From Phymorhynchus buccinoides (Eukaryota; Mollusca; Gastropoda; Neogastropoda; Raphitomidae): 64,000 nucleotides of DNA. Position numbers and translations under genes: made by a program. The notes beneath the pieces are model-generated. The model searched no databases. It was not told the origin of the DNA and saw only the letters and a program-made list of their open reading frames with translations. Within the stretch, counting starts at the first letter, position 1; every line of letters begins with the position of its first letter. Where the stretch lies: assembly GCA_017654935.2 (NCBI GenBank), contig CM065690.1, positions 16,630,703 through 16,694,702 of the forward strand, in the 5' to 3' direction. Of the stretch, positions 52,522 to 64,000 are shown one piece after another.

Positions 52522-52824
52522 CCCCACCCCCTCCCTCCCTCTCTTTTGTCGCTGAAACATTTTTTATGGTTTCCGGGATAATAAATGTTGGATTGGCATT
52601 TGGAATGGCTGTGGAAATGGCACGCACGTTGACTTCAACATGAACTTGACTTTTTTCTTTTCTTTTTTCCCTTGTGATTTCAGAATCCAGGATTTTATTG
52701 TCATAATCGGAAATGCGGCTGGAAAACGGAAAAATCCCGGGAAATTCGGAATGGTGGGCAGCTATGTAACATGCGTGTGACAACATGTCGCCCGATTCAA
52801 CAACACACGCTACTTTCCCCTGAC

Positions 52825-53018
52825 CTGTAGTGTTCAGGCTGGGTGTCGTCGTCCTGCTCCTGAGGCTCCGACAGTCGCAGCATGATGCACTCGAACAGCA
52901 GCACGAGCAGCAACTCCAGCCGCTCCACTGACATCTGCTGACACATGGCCTCCACTTCCCGTTCCTGGTCAGAGGTCAAGGCCTCTCTGAACTTGCCCTC
53001 CACGCCGTCGAAGGCGTC
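52825..53018 (-). CDS. RNF213: RNF213-like exon E21 (copy 2)
   Basis: Same 194-nt exon, borders and phase as 4,348-4,541, with identical coding sequence (DAFDGVEGKFREAL...). It splices to the intact terminal exon. Confidence 0.9.
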
Positions 53019-53314
53019 CTGGGAGAGAAAGAAAGAGAGAGAGCGCGTAGAGGAGTGAACAGAGAGAGTGTTATGGAAAGAGAAAAACAAGACAAACATC
53101 TGCCCATGGTTTATACAACGAATGGGTTCAAAATGAGCGACAGGAGATAGGGATAATATTGCAATATATAGAAAGGGAGGAAAAGGAAAAGGAAAAGGGA
53201 AGAAATGAAGCAAAGGAGGAAAGAAAGGAGAAGAAAAAAACAAAACGAACATAAGAGCGAAAGAACAAAAGAAAAGAAACAATGAAAAGAAAGAAAGAAA
53301 AAGACGGTGTACCC

Positions 53315-53650
53315 AGCCGCCGTGGCGTAGTGGTTAGCGTCGCGGACTACTGGCTGAGAGATCACGGGTTCGAATCCCATCAGAGGCGAGGGTTTTTTCG
53401 ATCCTGGGCCGACTCCTACCCAGAGTGAGTGGCTATGGGCTCAATGGGAAGACTGAAACCACAGTCAAGTTTCATCCGCTGAATGGATACGATTCTGAGA
53501 GTGTTGCTCTAATTTCAAGACCAACACTGCAGGTGTCTGTAGTTCTCGGGCCTGGTTAACGCCGGGATATCATTATGAAAGGAAGCATAGAATACAGCCC
53601 TGTCATGTAGTCTCAGACTGATACAGAACTCATAGTATCATCATCATCAT
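53315..53650 (+). mobile_element. tRNA-derived SINE S1 (copy 2)
   Basis: Counterpart of 4,842-5,170, with a few substitutions and a 10-bp deletion near TAGTTCTC. Confidence 0.85.
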
Positions 53651-54191
53651 CATAGTCATCCGCCTCATTTCCCTCAATCATTAAAAAAAAAATGTATCAA
53701 ATTCTGTGGCTTTGCATGCCCTGCTCTCATGGTGACCTCAGTTTCGGTTTCCAATCCAGTCTATGCCTTGGTGCGTTCGGGTCAAAGTCATGGGAATCAG
53801 TGCGTTCTGGGGAGCTGTCGGTGGATGGTCGTGGTGGTGCCCTCGGAGGAGGACCTCACTCACGCCAGCTCCGCGACAAAGAGAATAACGTCGTCAGTAG
53901 GGGGCTTAGTAGGCGGTGTCCTGAACAGGTTCCACCGAACTCCACCAAAGTGACTCAGCAGCAGTGCAGTGTTTCTTCGGTTGGTTGCCTCCCGACGGCC
54001 TAACATAGATTCGCTCCCATTGGACTGCTGGTCTCGGATTCTGCGACCTGAACAAGCAGAGGTGTGGCTGCGAGTTGGGACTCGGAATGAGCGGCGTGGG
54101 AGCAACGCCAATGTACGGCCCAGAAGATGGGACAGCAAAAGAAAAAAAAAAGAAAAAAAAAGAGGGTGTACATTGACAGATCCTTCCTTAC

Positions 54192-54281
54192 CTGTTTGTG
54201 CGAGGCCAGGATGGCGGCTCTGTGGTAGCAGAGGACCACCCACAGCGACTGCAGGTGCTTGAGACAGCACAGCTGCTGGGC
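54192..54281 (-). CDS. RNF213: RNF213-like exon E20 (copy 2)
   Basis: 90 nt, 0-0, identical in coding and splice borders to 5,724-5,813. Confidence 0.9.
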
Positions 54282-54368
54282 CTGAACGCAGACAGCATCA
54301 CAGACATGGTAACCACAAGTTTTTTGGTTTTTTATCTTAAAATCTTAGCTTTGTGCTGCGTGTCTTTG

Positions 54369-54520
54369 CTGTGTTGTAATTACTGTGCTGTGTTGTAATT
54401 ACTGTGCTGTGTTGTAATTACTGTGCTGTGTTGTAATTACTGTGCTGTGTTGTAATTACTGTGCTGTGTTGTAATTACTGTGCTGTGTTGTAATTACTGT
54501 GCTGTGTTGTAATTAGTGAA
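54369..54520 (+). repeat. 19-bp minisatellite, 8 units (copy 2)
   Basis: Same unit and same unit number as 5,899-6,052. Confidence 0.95.
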
Positions 54521-55063
54521 GAGGTCGAGCAAAGACTGAAATACGTGAAGCGAACAAGGTGGCGTACTTAAGGGGCGTTAGCGTTAGGTGACAGAGCGGC
54601 GCCTCGCATGCTTCCTCCCTTAACAAGCCTGTTGAGTTGTGAAAGAAAAAGGAGTCTCTCGCTTCTTTTTCCACCTTCGTTTTTTGTCAATTTTGAGCTA
54701 TGGGTAGTTTTGTGTTCTCTAACATCTTATCTGTCATATTTATAATGGATATTCTTTAATATAGCGTCTAAATGGTCTTATAAGTGTTTTAAAACGAGTA
54801 GGCCAATGGATTTTCTTCAGCAAGTCTAGACTTTAAACAGCAAGTCTAGACTTTAAACTGTGTTTTCTCAAAATGGCTGATGCTCACCCTACTAACTTTA
54901 AATGCTCATAACTCTGGAACGGAAAAAAATACAAGAATGGTTCTTGTATCATTAGAAATATCTTTGTCTGCAGTTTGCAATTTTGTTACAATGGTCAGTT
55001 TGACACTTAATGTCCCTTTCGTGATGCTAGGTCAAATATAATCTGTGAACAATCGATGATCTG

Positions 55064-55995
55064 TTAACCCTCTTATGCAGTGAATGTTCGGAAACATTCA
55101 AAAAAAAAATTGGATTGTAAATGCAGAGAACGTTCCGGAACGTACCGATTCCATGTGGCCGGTTTGGGCGCTTCCATTTTGTTTCTATCACATGGCAGTC
55201 ACGTGGGCGCTTCAGCCTCGCTTTCGCAATAGATTACACTTCCGCCCTGTTGCTTGCAATGGCTTCTAGGCTGATTGGTTTGGAAGATATGAATCTTTGA
55301 AAATTAGTGACCGACTTCAGCATTTTCGCGATTTTTCCAATATGGATGACGAACAGTTATGGCGTCCATTGACTGAGGAAAGCGATGAATAGTCCTATTT
55401 TTGTGAAAGATGGGACTTATGAGATCACGAAGTGACGAGTAAGGAGTGTACTCTGACCTATTTCGGCAGCGAGCTTGTGTTTGTTCGATCGATGCAAAGT
55501 TTTGAAGTCGTGTTGCTGACATCGGCATTTTCCCAACTTTTACATCATGGATGATGAGTCGTTATTGCATCCACTGAGTGATGACAGCGATGAAAATTCC
55601 CTTTTTTGTGAAAGATAGGAATTATAAGATCGTGAAGTGAAAGGGTAAGTGAATGATTTTGATCTACATTTCCATTTCAGTCGTCTTAGGCTTCACCAGT
55701 CTGCAAAAGTAGGCAGTGAATGACTAGTGAATGCAGTTTGCGACTACACTTTGGCATTTTGATTTTTTTTTGTGGAGCCATGCATCCCCATAACATCTTG
55801 AAATTCATTTTGCAAATCAGACAGACATCTCGGCAACACATTCAAAACAAACAAACCAAAAAATAAATCTGCTAGGGTATATCTTATTTTATTTTATTTT
55901 TTTGACGCTACCCCCCTTTTGTACGGAGTGAAGTCCCTTGGGCTAGGATTTCAGAGGTGACTGAGCGCACAGAGCGTCAGGACTTAAAGGGTTAA
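55064..55995 (+). mobile_element. piggyBac-like element (copy 2)
   Basis: TTAA at 55,064-55,067 and 55,992-55,995; counterpart of 6,597-7,531 with small indels. Confidence 0.65.
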
Positions 55996-56940
55996 CTGAC
56001 CTTAGTGCTGCACACGGTGAGTTTCATCCTCAGGGTGTGCTCCATAAACTGGTGCAGGGAGCGGTCAGGGTGTCCTCCAAGGGCCCTCAGGAAGGACAGG
56101 GCCACGTTCAGAAACATCGGCAATATATAAATGAACAGTAATCAATGACGTTAACTGACCTAAGTGCTGCACACGGTGAGTTTCATCCTCAGGGTGTGCT
56201 CCATAAACTGGTGCAGGGAACAGTCAGGGTGACCCCCCAGGGCCCTCAGGAAGGACAGGGCCATGTTCAGAAACATCGGCAATATATAAATGAACAGTAC
56301 TCAATGACGTTAACTGACCTTAGTGCTGCACACGGTGAGCTTCATCCTCAGGGTGTGCTCCATGAATTGGTGCAGGGAACAGTCAGGGTGACCCCCCTCA
56401 GGAAGGACAGGGCCACGTTCAGAAACATCGGCAATATATAAATGAACAGTAATCAATGACGTTAACTGACCTAAGTGCTGCACACGGTGAGTTTCATCCT
56501 CAGGGTGTGCTCCATAAATTGGTGCAGGGAGCGGTCAGGGTGTCCTCCAAGGGCCCTCAGGAAGGACAGGGCCACGTTCAGAAACATTGGCAATATATAA
56601 ATGAACAGTACTCAATGACGTTAACTGACCTTAGTGCTGCACACGGTGAGCTTCATCCTCAGGGTGTGCTCCATGAATTGGTGCAGGGAACAGTCAGGGT
56701 GACCCCCCTCAGGAAGGACAGGGCCACGTTCAGAAACATTGGCAATATATAAATGAACAGTACTCAATGACGTTAACTGACCTAAGTGCTGCACACGGTG
56801 AGCTTCATCCTCAGGGTGTGCTCCATAAACTGGTGCAGGGAACAGTCAGGGTGACCCCCCAGGGCCCTCAGGAAGGACAGGGCCACGTTCAGAAACATCG
56901 GCAATATATAAATGAACAGTACTCAATGACGTTAACTGAC
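55996..56940. repeat. E19-donor tandem array (copy 2)
   Basis: Six intronic units in the same subtype order as 7,532-8,476, one substitution noted (GCCATGTTC for GCCACGTTC). Confidence 0.92.
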
Positions 56941-57135
56941 CTTAGTGCTGCACACGGTGAGCTTCATCCTCAGGGTGTGCTCCATGAATTGGTGCAGGGA
57001 GCAGTCAGGGTGACCCCCCAGGGCCCTCAGGAAGGACAGGGCGGTGTTGAGGCGGTCGATGGACCCACACACCTCCGGCAGGTTGTCGCCCAGTTCACCC
57101 ATGATCTGACCGCGCTCTGAGGGGCTCAGGCTTTC
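56941..57135 (-). CDS. RNF213: RNF213-like exon E19 (copy 2)
   Basis: 195 nt, 0-0, same 65 residues and borders as 8,477-8,671, followed by the same six decoy donor units. Confidence 0.92.
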
Positions 57136-57169
57136 CTGGGTACAACACAGGAGTGCATCCCTTTCAATT

Positions 57170-57379
57170 GTACCGTATTTTTCTAACTATAAGGCGATAC
57201 TGTTTTCACAGAGGGAGACTTGACTATAAGGCGATACTGTTTTCACAGAGGGAGACCCCTGCGCCTTATAACATGACTAATAAACAGTAAGGAAATATAT
57301 TAACAAAATCTGAATTTTTTATAAAATAATTGGGCGCCTTATAATTAAGGTGCGCCTTATAGTCAAATAAATACGGTAC
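57170..57379. mobile_element. TIR MITE M2 (copy 2)
   Basis: Counterpart of 8,706-8,917, two A-run length differences. Confidence 0.75.
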
Positions 57380-57806
57380 ACAAAAATATTTCAAGCATTT
57401 AGTTTGTTTTTTTCCAATATCTGCTTTCGCCTCGTGACTGTAAATTTTCCAAAAATTTAAATCTCCTTTTTTCACATTTCGCTGGCTTGAACATTGAAGT
57501 ACATGCTCTTGTTTATCTGCCATTTCTTAACAAACAACAACAACAAAAAATCATGAAAATACAAAAACGAAGACAAAATTGAATCGGTAATCAACTGATT
57601 TTATGCACCCCGATTTGAAGATTGAAGTTACTTATGACCAGAATTTGGCATACCAAGTTCAGTATAAAATATGAATACTGGTAATTTATGCCCAAAAAAA
57701 AGGTCTTGTGAATGTTGTTTAACTGCAAAGCGCTGAAGCAGCTTGATCTTTCTTCATTTTCTTTTGCGCTAAGTGAAATCATTGTGAAGCTCTTTTCCTT
57801 TTCAAG

Positions 57807-58051
57807 TTAACCCTTTCACCGCCAGCCATGTTTCAGCCAAAATGTCCATTAAATTCACCTGGGTAGAGAACAAAATCCATCGGCAGTATTGGGGATTCTT
57901 CTGTGACATATATAAAATAAGGTCTATCCTTACTTCCCAAAACTAAGACAATAGGGTCTTTGGATAACAGACCCCAATTTGATGCCTTTTAGTGACATAG
58001 AAGTTAAATCATTGTGGTGCTAAAATGCATCTTTGGCGGTGAAAGGGTTGA
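57807..58051. mobile_element. piggyBac-type MITE M1 (copy 2)
   Basis: Counterpart of 9,345-9,590, including the degenerate TTGA right side next to the E18 donor. Confidence 0.85.
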
Positions 58052-58061
58052 CATGACACAC

Positions 58062-58136
58062 CTGGTCAATTTTCTCTCTCAGGGCTTTGAACAGCCTGGC
58101 GCTGGTGGTGTCCGCTCTGTACACCATAGTCTCCAC
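58062..58136 (-). CDS. RNF213: RNF213-like exon E18 (copy 2)
   Basis: 75 nt, 0-0, same coding sequence as 9,601-9,675 (VETMVYRADTTSARLFKALR...). Confidence 0.9.
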
Positions 58137-58838
58137 CTGCACACAGACGAAAAGCACTTGGGTAAAACTCGCTTCATTTTAAAGGCTGAGAGAACTCTGG
58201 ATTGCAAGATACTTTCATCAGATCTGTTTACCCCAAATCTTCACTGTCAATAATCCCAAGCTCTGAAAACAGTAATGCTGCAACTTCCCATCCAAACCCA
58301 ACTTCGACAACTGCCGAAATTTTGCACTTCGTACCTAGAAAAATGGCGGCATGGAGAAATAAACCGGAAGTATTCATTCAAGGGACATCACTCGAAGTGA
58401 TACCTTTGATAGCAGACCACACAGTAGCGAGTACGGCTCAAACGCCATGCCTTCTTTTGATTTCTTTTTCTTTTTTTTGCACTCGTTCAGCGGAAATGCA
58501 GATTTTTGTGTTGCTGACCGTAATAGCGTAATCGGAGGTCTCAAAATGTAATAATTACGGACAAATCCGTAGAGAAAACAGGTCCGTTTCATTTTTTTTT
58601 TTACTGCAACAATAAGCCATTTAGTATTACACGCCATTAGTCCTACCACTAGACGCAGGGGTCTCAGTCAGGAATAACAGTATTGCTTTACAGTCCATAA
58701 GATTGGATACTTTGTTTTTTACTATGAACTACCGTCACAAAAGATGACACACGGTACCAGATTTGGTTATCTCTTTCAAAAGCCATGCGCAGTCTGCATA
58801 ACTGAAGCATGTACTCTTGCTCAGAAACAGCTGGTCTA

Positions 58839-60089
58839 TCTATAATACGCTAAGGCCCAAAGTGTAAAAGAATGTAAGAACTCGGATACAGACAAACCCC
58901 TATTTTACGACCCTCTGTTGAGCGACCACCTCTCATTTGAGACCGGATTTGTTGGCACAGATGCATTTTACTATGTAAACGACCTGACTTCCTCTAAAAC
59001 GCAACTTACGACCGCCAATTTGTTGGTTTTTAAGACCGTTGTTGTCGTCTGCATAGACTTCGAGCAAAGGGAAACAACCACGGTCAAGGGCCTGAAAGCG
59101 GAGTCGCTTTCCTTGTTGTAGAAAAGATGGCGGAAAGCGTAGGAAAAGCACGAAAACCACTGACTTTAAAAAAGAAAACTACTGACTTTGGACGAGAGTG
59201 GAGGTGATTAACAGAAGTCGGCGAAGTGAAACTGTAATATCGATTGCACAATCCTATCGAGTTGGAAAGACCCAAATCCAGTTTTAATATGTCATTGTAT
59301 GTGTGCATGAAGAAGAGAGTATGAACTAAGCTGAACTTTTTCTTTCTACGGCTGCCAGTGAAAACCTCCGTCATACGACCCCTCCAATTTACGACCGATT
59401 TTTCCGGACATTTTGGAAGTCTTAAAATAGAGGTTTGTCTGTACCACGTAAATGTCGGACTTTTGCTTGCCATACAGTTCCAGAAGAACATGTTGGGACG
59501 CGATTCCGCTATGTCTAGTTCAAAATTTTGCTTTTGAAAGTTGATTTTGAAGGCAAAATGTATGAAATTTCCTTGAAATTTTGTGTCGTCTGCATCGCCC
59601 GAGCTGTGTCGGAAATTGCCAAATCTACCTCGGAAAACATGAAGAATGCCACACCTCTGTTTCGTAACTTCCACCCTTCTCTGTCTCCCCTTCTCGCTCT
59701 CGCACAACAACAACAGTGCTAATAAAGTTTGTCACTAAGTCACGCAAAATTTTCTCAAATCAATACATTGCTTCCAGTATTGCATCTTTATTCTTTAGTA
59801 TGTGGTACGGGGAACTGTCTTACATTCACAGACAGCATAATATTCGATGGCTTGGAGTCAAAACGGACTATCTTTGACATATTATTGAACTTATGATGAA
59901 AACTAATAACTTGTATAAAAAAAAAGACTGCTGAAATATAAAAAGTAAAACACCCTTTTTATATTTCTGCAGTCATTGTTTGATACAAGTTATCAGTTTT
60001 TGTAATATCTCCAATAATAAGTAAATGGACCATCTTTGCATTTCCAAAATTATTATTTCTGGACCCATGCGGAGCACGGGTGTAACTAG
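58839..60089 (+). mobile_element. Non-autonomous Helitron (copy 2)
   Basis: Counterpart of 10,380-11,635, same TC start, 3' hairpin and CTAG|T end. About 1% diverged. Confidence 0.88.
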
Positions 60090-60428
60090 TTCATTAAAAC
60101 CATCAAACCACTGTTAAGTAGCTGTCCAGAATTGAAACACACAATGGTCAGCTTTGAAGAGTAGCAGGAGCTCCGAATTGCGTCGAATGCTAAGCATAAG
60201 GCCGGGTTCACATTAGACGCGTAAGTTCCGTACGGAAAACCCTAAATAAGTGGAAGAAAGAAGGATAAAAGTTTACGCATATAGGGGAAATTCGGACACG
60301 TGCGCAAATCTTTTCCTTTCTTCGCTTCACTTATTTATGGATTGCGCACGGGTTTCCGCATGGAATATCCGCTTATGTGTGTACACGACCTAACGCGCAG
60401 AGCAAGCAGCCGGGTCTGCGGTACTCAC

Positions 60429-60651
60429 AGGGAAGTGCTTGCTGGGTGACCTCTGCACTCTGGCCCTGGCTCGGAGGAAGCAGTGAGTCAGCTGCTGTTG
60501 CACGGCCTCCCAGTCGTAGTCCAAGGTCGCCGCTTGCCCCACCACCAGGCTGTAGTTGCACTGGCCCGCCACCAGGGGGAGCAAGTCGCGCTCCGCCCAG
60601 CAGCTCACCAGGTGGCGCCCCGTCACCTCACGCACGCTCACTTCAGGCAGA
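60429..60651 (-). CDS. RNF213: RNF213-like exon E17 (copy 2)
   Basis: 223 nt, identical coding to 11,975-12,197. The duplicated acceptor block is also present upstream (60,692-60,760). Confidence 0.93.
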
Positions 60652-60775
60652 CTGCTGTAGCTGTGGTGGAGATTTAAAAAAATAAAATAAAAATTATAAA
60701 TATACTCGACTGCGCACACGCTCATTTCAGGCACACTGCTGTAACTGTGGTGGAGATTTAAAAAAAAAAAATTGA

Positions 60776-61023
60776 TTAACCCTTTCACCGCCAATGTCGC
60801 ATTTGTACACCACAATGATTTGACACCCATGTCACTAAAAGGCATCAAAATCAGGGTCTGTTATCCAAAGACCCTGTTCTCTTAATTTTGGGAGGTAAGG
60901 ATAGGCCTTAATTTATGCATGTCACAGAGGAATTTCCAATATTGCAGATGATTTTGTTTTCTCTACCCAGGTAAGATTAATGGAAAAGTTTTGCTGAAAA
61001 ATGGCTGGCGGTGAAAGGGTTAA
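60776..61023. mobile_element. piggyBac-type MITE M1, inverted (copy 2)
   Basis: Counterpart of 12,322-12,565. It keeps 4-5 bases (AGATTAATGG region) lost in copy 1. Confidence 0.88.
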
Positions 61024-61439
61024 ATTATAAATATACTCGACTGCACAGTAAGCTCATCATCCGACGAAAAAAGGAATAAAACGGTTCTGAAATTTGTCCT
61101 TTTCATTTTTTACAAAGATTGACATTAGTGTTTGTGAACGCTTACATACCAACTTTTGAATTGAATCTGACGTGTCAACATTTAACCAAAAAACAAAAAA
61201 GAACAAACTTTAAATGATTTGACACTATAAAATTCTTCAAGCATTTTATTCCCATCTTTTCAATTCCAACTTCAGACAAACATTCATAAACATCTCTTCA
61301 AGAGCCAGTGAGTGAGTGTGCATGCATGTGTGTGTGTGTGTGTATGTGTGCATGCATTTGTGTAGTGTTTGTAAGTTAGCACGCACACACAATTGTTTCC
61401 TAACTATCACACACCAACAATAAAAAATCATAACCCACT

Positions 61440-61956
61440 CAAACTCTCGGCTTCCTAAGGAGGAACCTGAAGGTGTGCTCCACTGCTACTAAAGAGCTTG
61501 CATACAAGGCCATGGTCAGACCCATCACAGAATATGCAAGCTCAATCTGGGACCCACACACTGACAGGCTGACCTCGGACCTCGAGAAGGTGCAGCGCAG
61601 AGCAGCCAGATATGTCCTTAACAGGCACAGAAACACACCCAGTGTCAGTAGCATGCTCCAACAACTACAATGGTCCTCACTGGCTGAGCGCCGCAGAGCA
61701 TCCAGGCTCACCATGTTCCATAAGATTGTGAATGGACTGGCCTGCGTAAGGTGCAACGCCCTCAAACCCCTACCTCCCAGCAGTAGAAGACAGAACCACA
61801 ACATGCAATTTCAACGTATATCTGCAAGAACCGACTACCGCAACAACTCTTTCTTCCCCAAAACCATCCGCGACTGGAACTCCTTGCCACCAGAAACTGT
61901 CCAGTCCCCCACGCTCAGCTCCTTCACCTCGAAGGTGCTGAAGCTCCCCGCATAAA
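61440..61956 (+). mobile_element. 5'-truncated LINE RT fragment (copy 2)
   Basis: Counterpart of 12,982-13,498, open over the same length, with two amino-acid replacements (PSVSSML for PSVRSML; AERRRAS for AESRRAS). Confidence 0.85.
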
Positions 61957-62196
61957 GACCACATACTTTTTCTTCTTTTTCTTTTTTTTCATGTGGGGTT
62001 GGGTGTTCTCGGACTAGCCAGGGGTGCCCAGCCTCGCATGCCCTCTTATCTATCTAGCTTTTGTTTTTGTTTTTTCCCGCGCAGCATAAATTCTTTGAAC
62101 CCCAGTACATGTCAATAATTGCCGGTAATGGCAGGTGGACATCACCGGAGGAAGAAGAAGAAGAAGAAGAAAAAGAAAAAACTCCACACAACTTAC

Positions 62197-62392
62197 TGGA
62201 GGTCGATCATGGGACACAGTCGCTGCAGCAAAGCATTGTGCTGGTTCAACAGGAACTGTAGCAGGACGTAGGAGCAGAGTCCAGGGCCCTGAGTGGAGGG
62301 CAACAGGGTGGCCAGGGGGCGTTCCTTGTTGATGTCGGCGTTGAAGAACTCCTCTGGCACTGACACCACTCCCTCCATGGGCGTCACGCAGT
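62197..62392 (-). CDS. RNF213: RNF213-like exon E16 (copy 2)
   Basis: 196 nt, same borders and protein as 13,739-13,934, one silent AAC/AAT difference. Confidence 0.94.
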
Positions 62393-63425
62393 CTGAACGC
62401 GATAAAACAAGGGCGCCGTGCAATGCGAACGTGGCACGCCAATGCACACAAATTTAAGTAAGTGTTTTGTAGTCTCTACGTGACAAAATCACCATGCAAT
62501 GTAAGCATAGTACACAAACATACGTGAGTATCAATTAGTCCAAAAGCATGACTCTGACGAATTTGAAGGTTTTTTTATGACACCCAAAAATCCTAGCTTT
62601 ATGCAAAATTTCTTTTGCATCTATTATTCTTGCGACTTGCTTTGAAAGTGTGCAGTTGCATATGTGTGAATAATATTGCATAATGTGTGTGATAAACAGC
62701 AGGTGGACATTACATTAGAAGAATATGTGTGTGTGTGATTGGGTGGAGGGCGGGGCAGAGGAAGAGAGAGAGGGGTGTGTGTGTTGTAAACAATCATTAA
62801 CACTATTGTGACTGGCACTGCGTCAGTGAAACCACTGTGCTGGCCTGAGGCTGCACTGGACAGATTACTGTGGAATAACTGCTTGTGATCAAACATTGTT
62901 TAAGAGCCTAAATGAAGTCTGATATGCACCAAACTTTCTGTACTTTATGAAAAATGGATGCTTAATTCAATTTTATGCTTTGTGAAAATATTGCATGAAC
63001 GATTTAAAGCCGACATGCTGCTTGACTTCGAGATCGAACTCCGCGATCCGCGACGAGATCGAACGATTCTGCCGATAACAACACTTTTTGTTGTCACATT
63101 CTCACTCTAGAGTACTCGTACTGTGCACTCACTGTTCAATTTAATCAGTACTTACATTATTTTCACTACTTTCATCCTTAAAACCTGACTGATTGCCAGC
63201 ATTACTTCCGTCCTCATCAAGTTCGAGCAACCAAACAATCTCCTCGCCACTCAGACCTCTAATTTTTGACAATTTTCGTGCAAAAATCTCCTCTGTGAAA
63301 TCAAACCCCAAAAAAGTCTGTAGCAGTCTTGTACCTTAGACCCTTGGACCTACGATTGGAGGTTCCCAGCAGATAGACTTGTCCTGCTGAACCTACGATT
63401 GGAGGTTCCCGTCACGGAAGTGTTA

Positions 63426-63638
63426 AAGCCGGCGTCACACACGTGTAAAATCGTATGGGGATGCGATGTGATTGGGTCACGCGAGTCATGATTCACGTGA
63501 AATACTAAAAATAATTCCGTCATTTTCACTCACTATACTCAAGCAGACCCAACACATGAATTTCACGTGAATCACGACTCACATTGTCAAAATCGCATAA
63601 CATTCAGATCCGAACCGCATGTGTGTAGCAGGCCCTCA
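63426..63638. mobile_element. Palindromic MITE M5 (copy 2)
   Basis: Counterpart of 14,961-15,173. Confidence 0.7.
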
Positions 63639-63663
63639 AGGTGGACAAAAAAACCGGGCTCAC

Positions 63664-63741
63664 TGTATGTGATGAGGTGCTCCTTGACAATGTCCCAGGC
63701 TTTGGAGAAATTGTCCAGCAGGTCTCCAAGTCCAGCACATT
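63664..63741 (-). CDS. RNF213: RNF213-like exon E15 (copy 2)
   Basis: 78 nt, same coding as 15,199-15,276. The next exon (E14 equivalent) and its 79-bp array should lie just past the window, since the outermost degenerate array units start at about 63,955. Confidence 0.9.
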
Positions 63742-64000
63742 CTGAAAGTACACATGCATTGTTAAATCCATCATTTACCGCTATCATCAAAAAATACTTT
63801 TGAAAACATTACAGCCGAAGCCTCCCCCCACCCTGCCAAAAGAGCACCACAGTTATTAGGACATTCTATTCAGTCTCTCCTCTATTTCTTTATTCTTAAA
63901 AGGTCTCCAGTATCATGACCACCTCGTGCATGCACGCACCTAACATATACACGCACAGTCCCAACCTTTCCCGCCCAGGGATTATTTATTCCCCGATGGT

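Larger units (their letters stand above)
50400..64000. repeat. 13.6-kb near-identical second copy of 1,930-15,535
   Basis: It is collinear and in the same orientation. Spacing to homologous points is 48,465 (3,889), 48,468 (5,724), 48,464 (8,477), 48,461 (9,601), 48,454 (11,975), 48,458 (13,739) and 48,465 (15,199). Divergence is roughly 1% in introns and near zero in exons. It runs off the window end. Confidence 0.97.

Overview
This is a window of animal nuclear DNA, not prokaryotic. It has short coding exons with canonical GT-AG borders, long introns packed with SINEs, MITEs, Helitrons and minisatellites, and a 500-N scaffold gap. The repeat landscape (tRNA-headed SINEs, DIRS and Helitron elements, many TIR MITEs) fits a marine invertebrate, most likely a mollusc. 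I infer this; it is not proven by a marker gene.

The only host gene I can identify is the 3' part of an RNF213 (mysterin) type giant AAA+/E3 ubiquitin ligase on the minus strand. I resolved 22 consecutive exons between 44,909 and 3,152. All splice phases chain without conflict and encode about 977 residues: the segment after the RING, the RZ-type zinc finger (split between exons at 34,192-34,226 and 32,336-32,448) and the whole C-terminal domain to the stop codon. From the RZ finger to the stop there are about 747 codons, close to the roughly 700 I recall for human RNF213. The AAA+ core and the RING are not in the window. Exon numbers E1-E22 are mine and count only the exons seen here.

Layout: 1-3,851 is a large palindrome folding back at about 1,921-1,925, with broken copies of the terminal exon in both arms. 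3,152-44,909 holds gene copy 1. 20,868-26,872 is a structurally complete but decayed DIRS retrotransposon in the E10-E11 intron. 45,554-46,053 is a gap of exactly 500 N. 46,054-50,400 is mostly intergenic repeats with one unidentified minus-strand ORF. 50,400-64,000 is a near-identical second copy of 1,930-15,535, carrying the last eight exons (51,633-63,741). The fixed spacing, the matching minisatellite copy numbers, the round-number gap and the error-rich fold-back suggest that the second copy may be an unpurged alternative haplotype rather than a real tandem paralogue. Both readings are kept open.

The most unusual biology is that several exon edges of this gene have been amplified together with their splice sites into intronic tandem arrays. 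These are 18 copies of the E14 donor (with a 6-unit higher-order repeat), 7 copies of the E19 3' end, a duplicated E3 3' end and a duplicated E17 acceptor. A 13-unit 54-bp array between the two RZ exons also has a GTAAGT donor and a CAG acceptor in nearly every unit.
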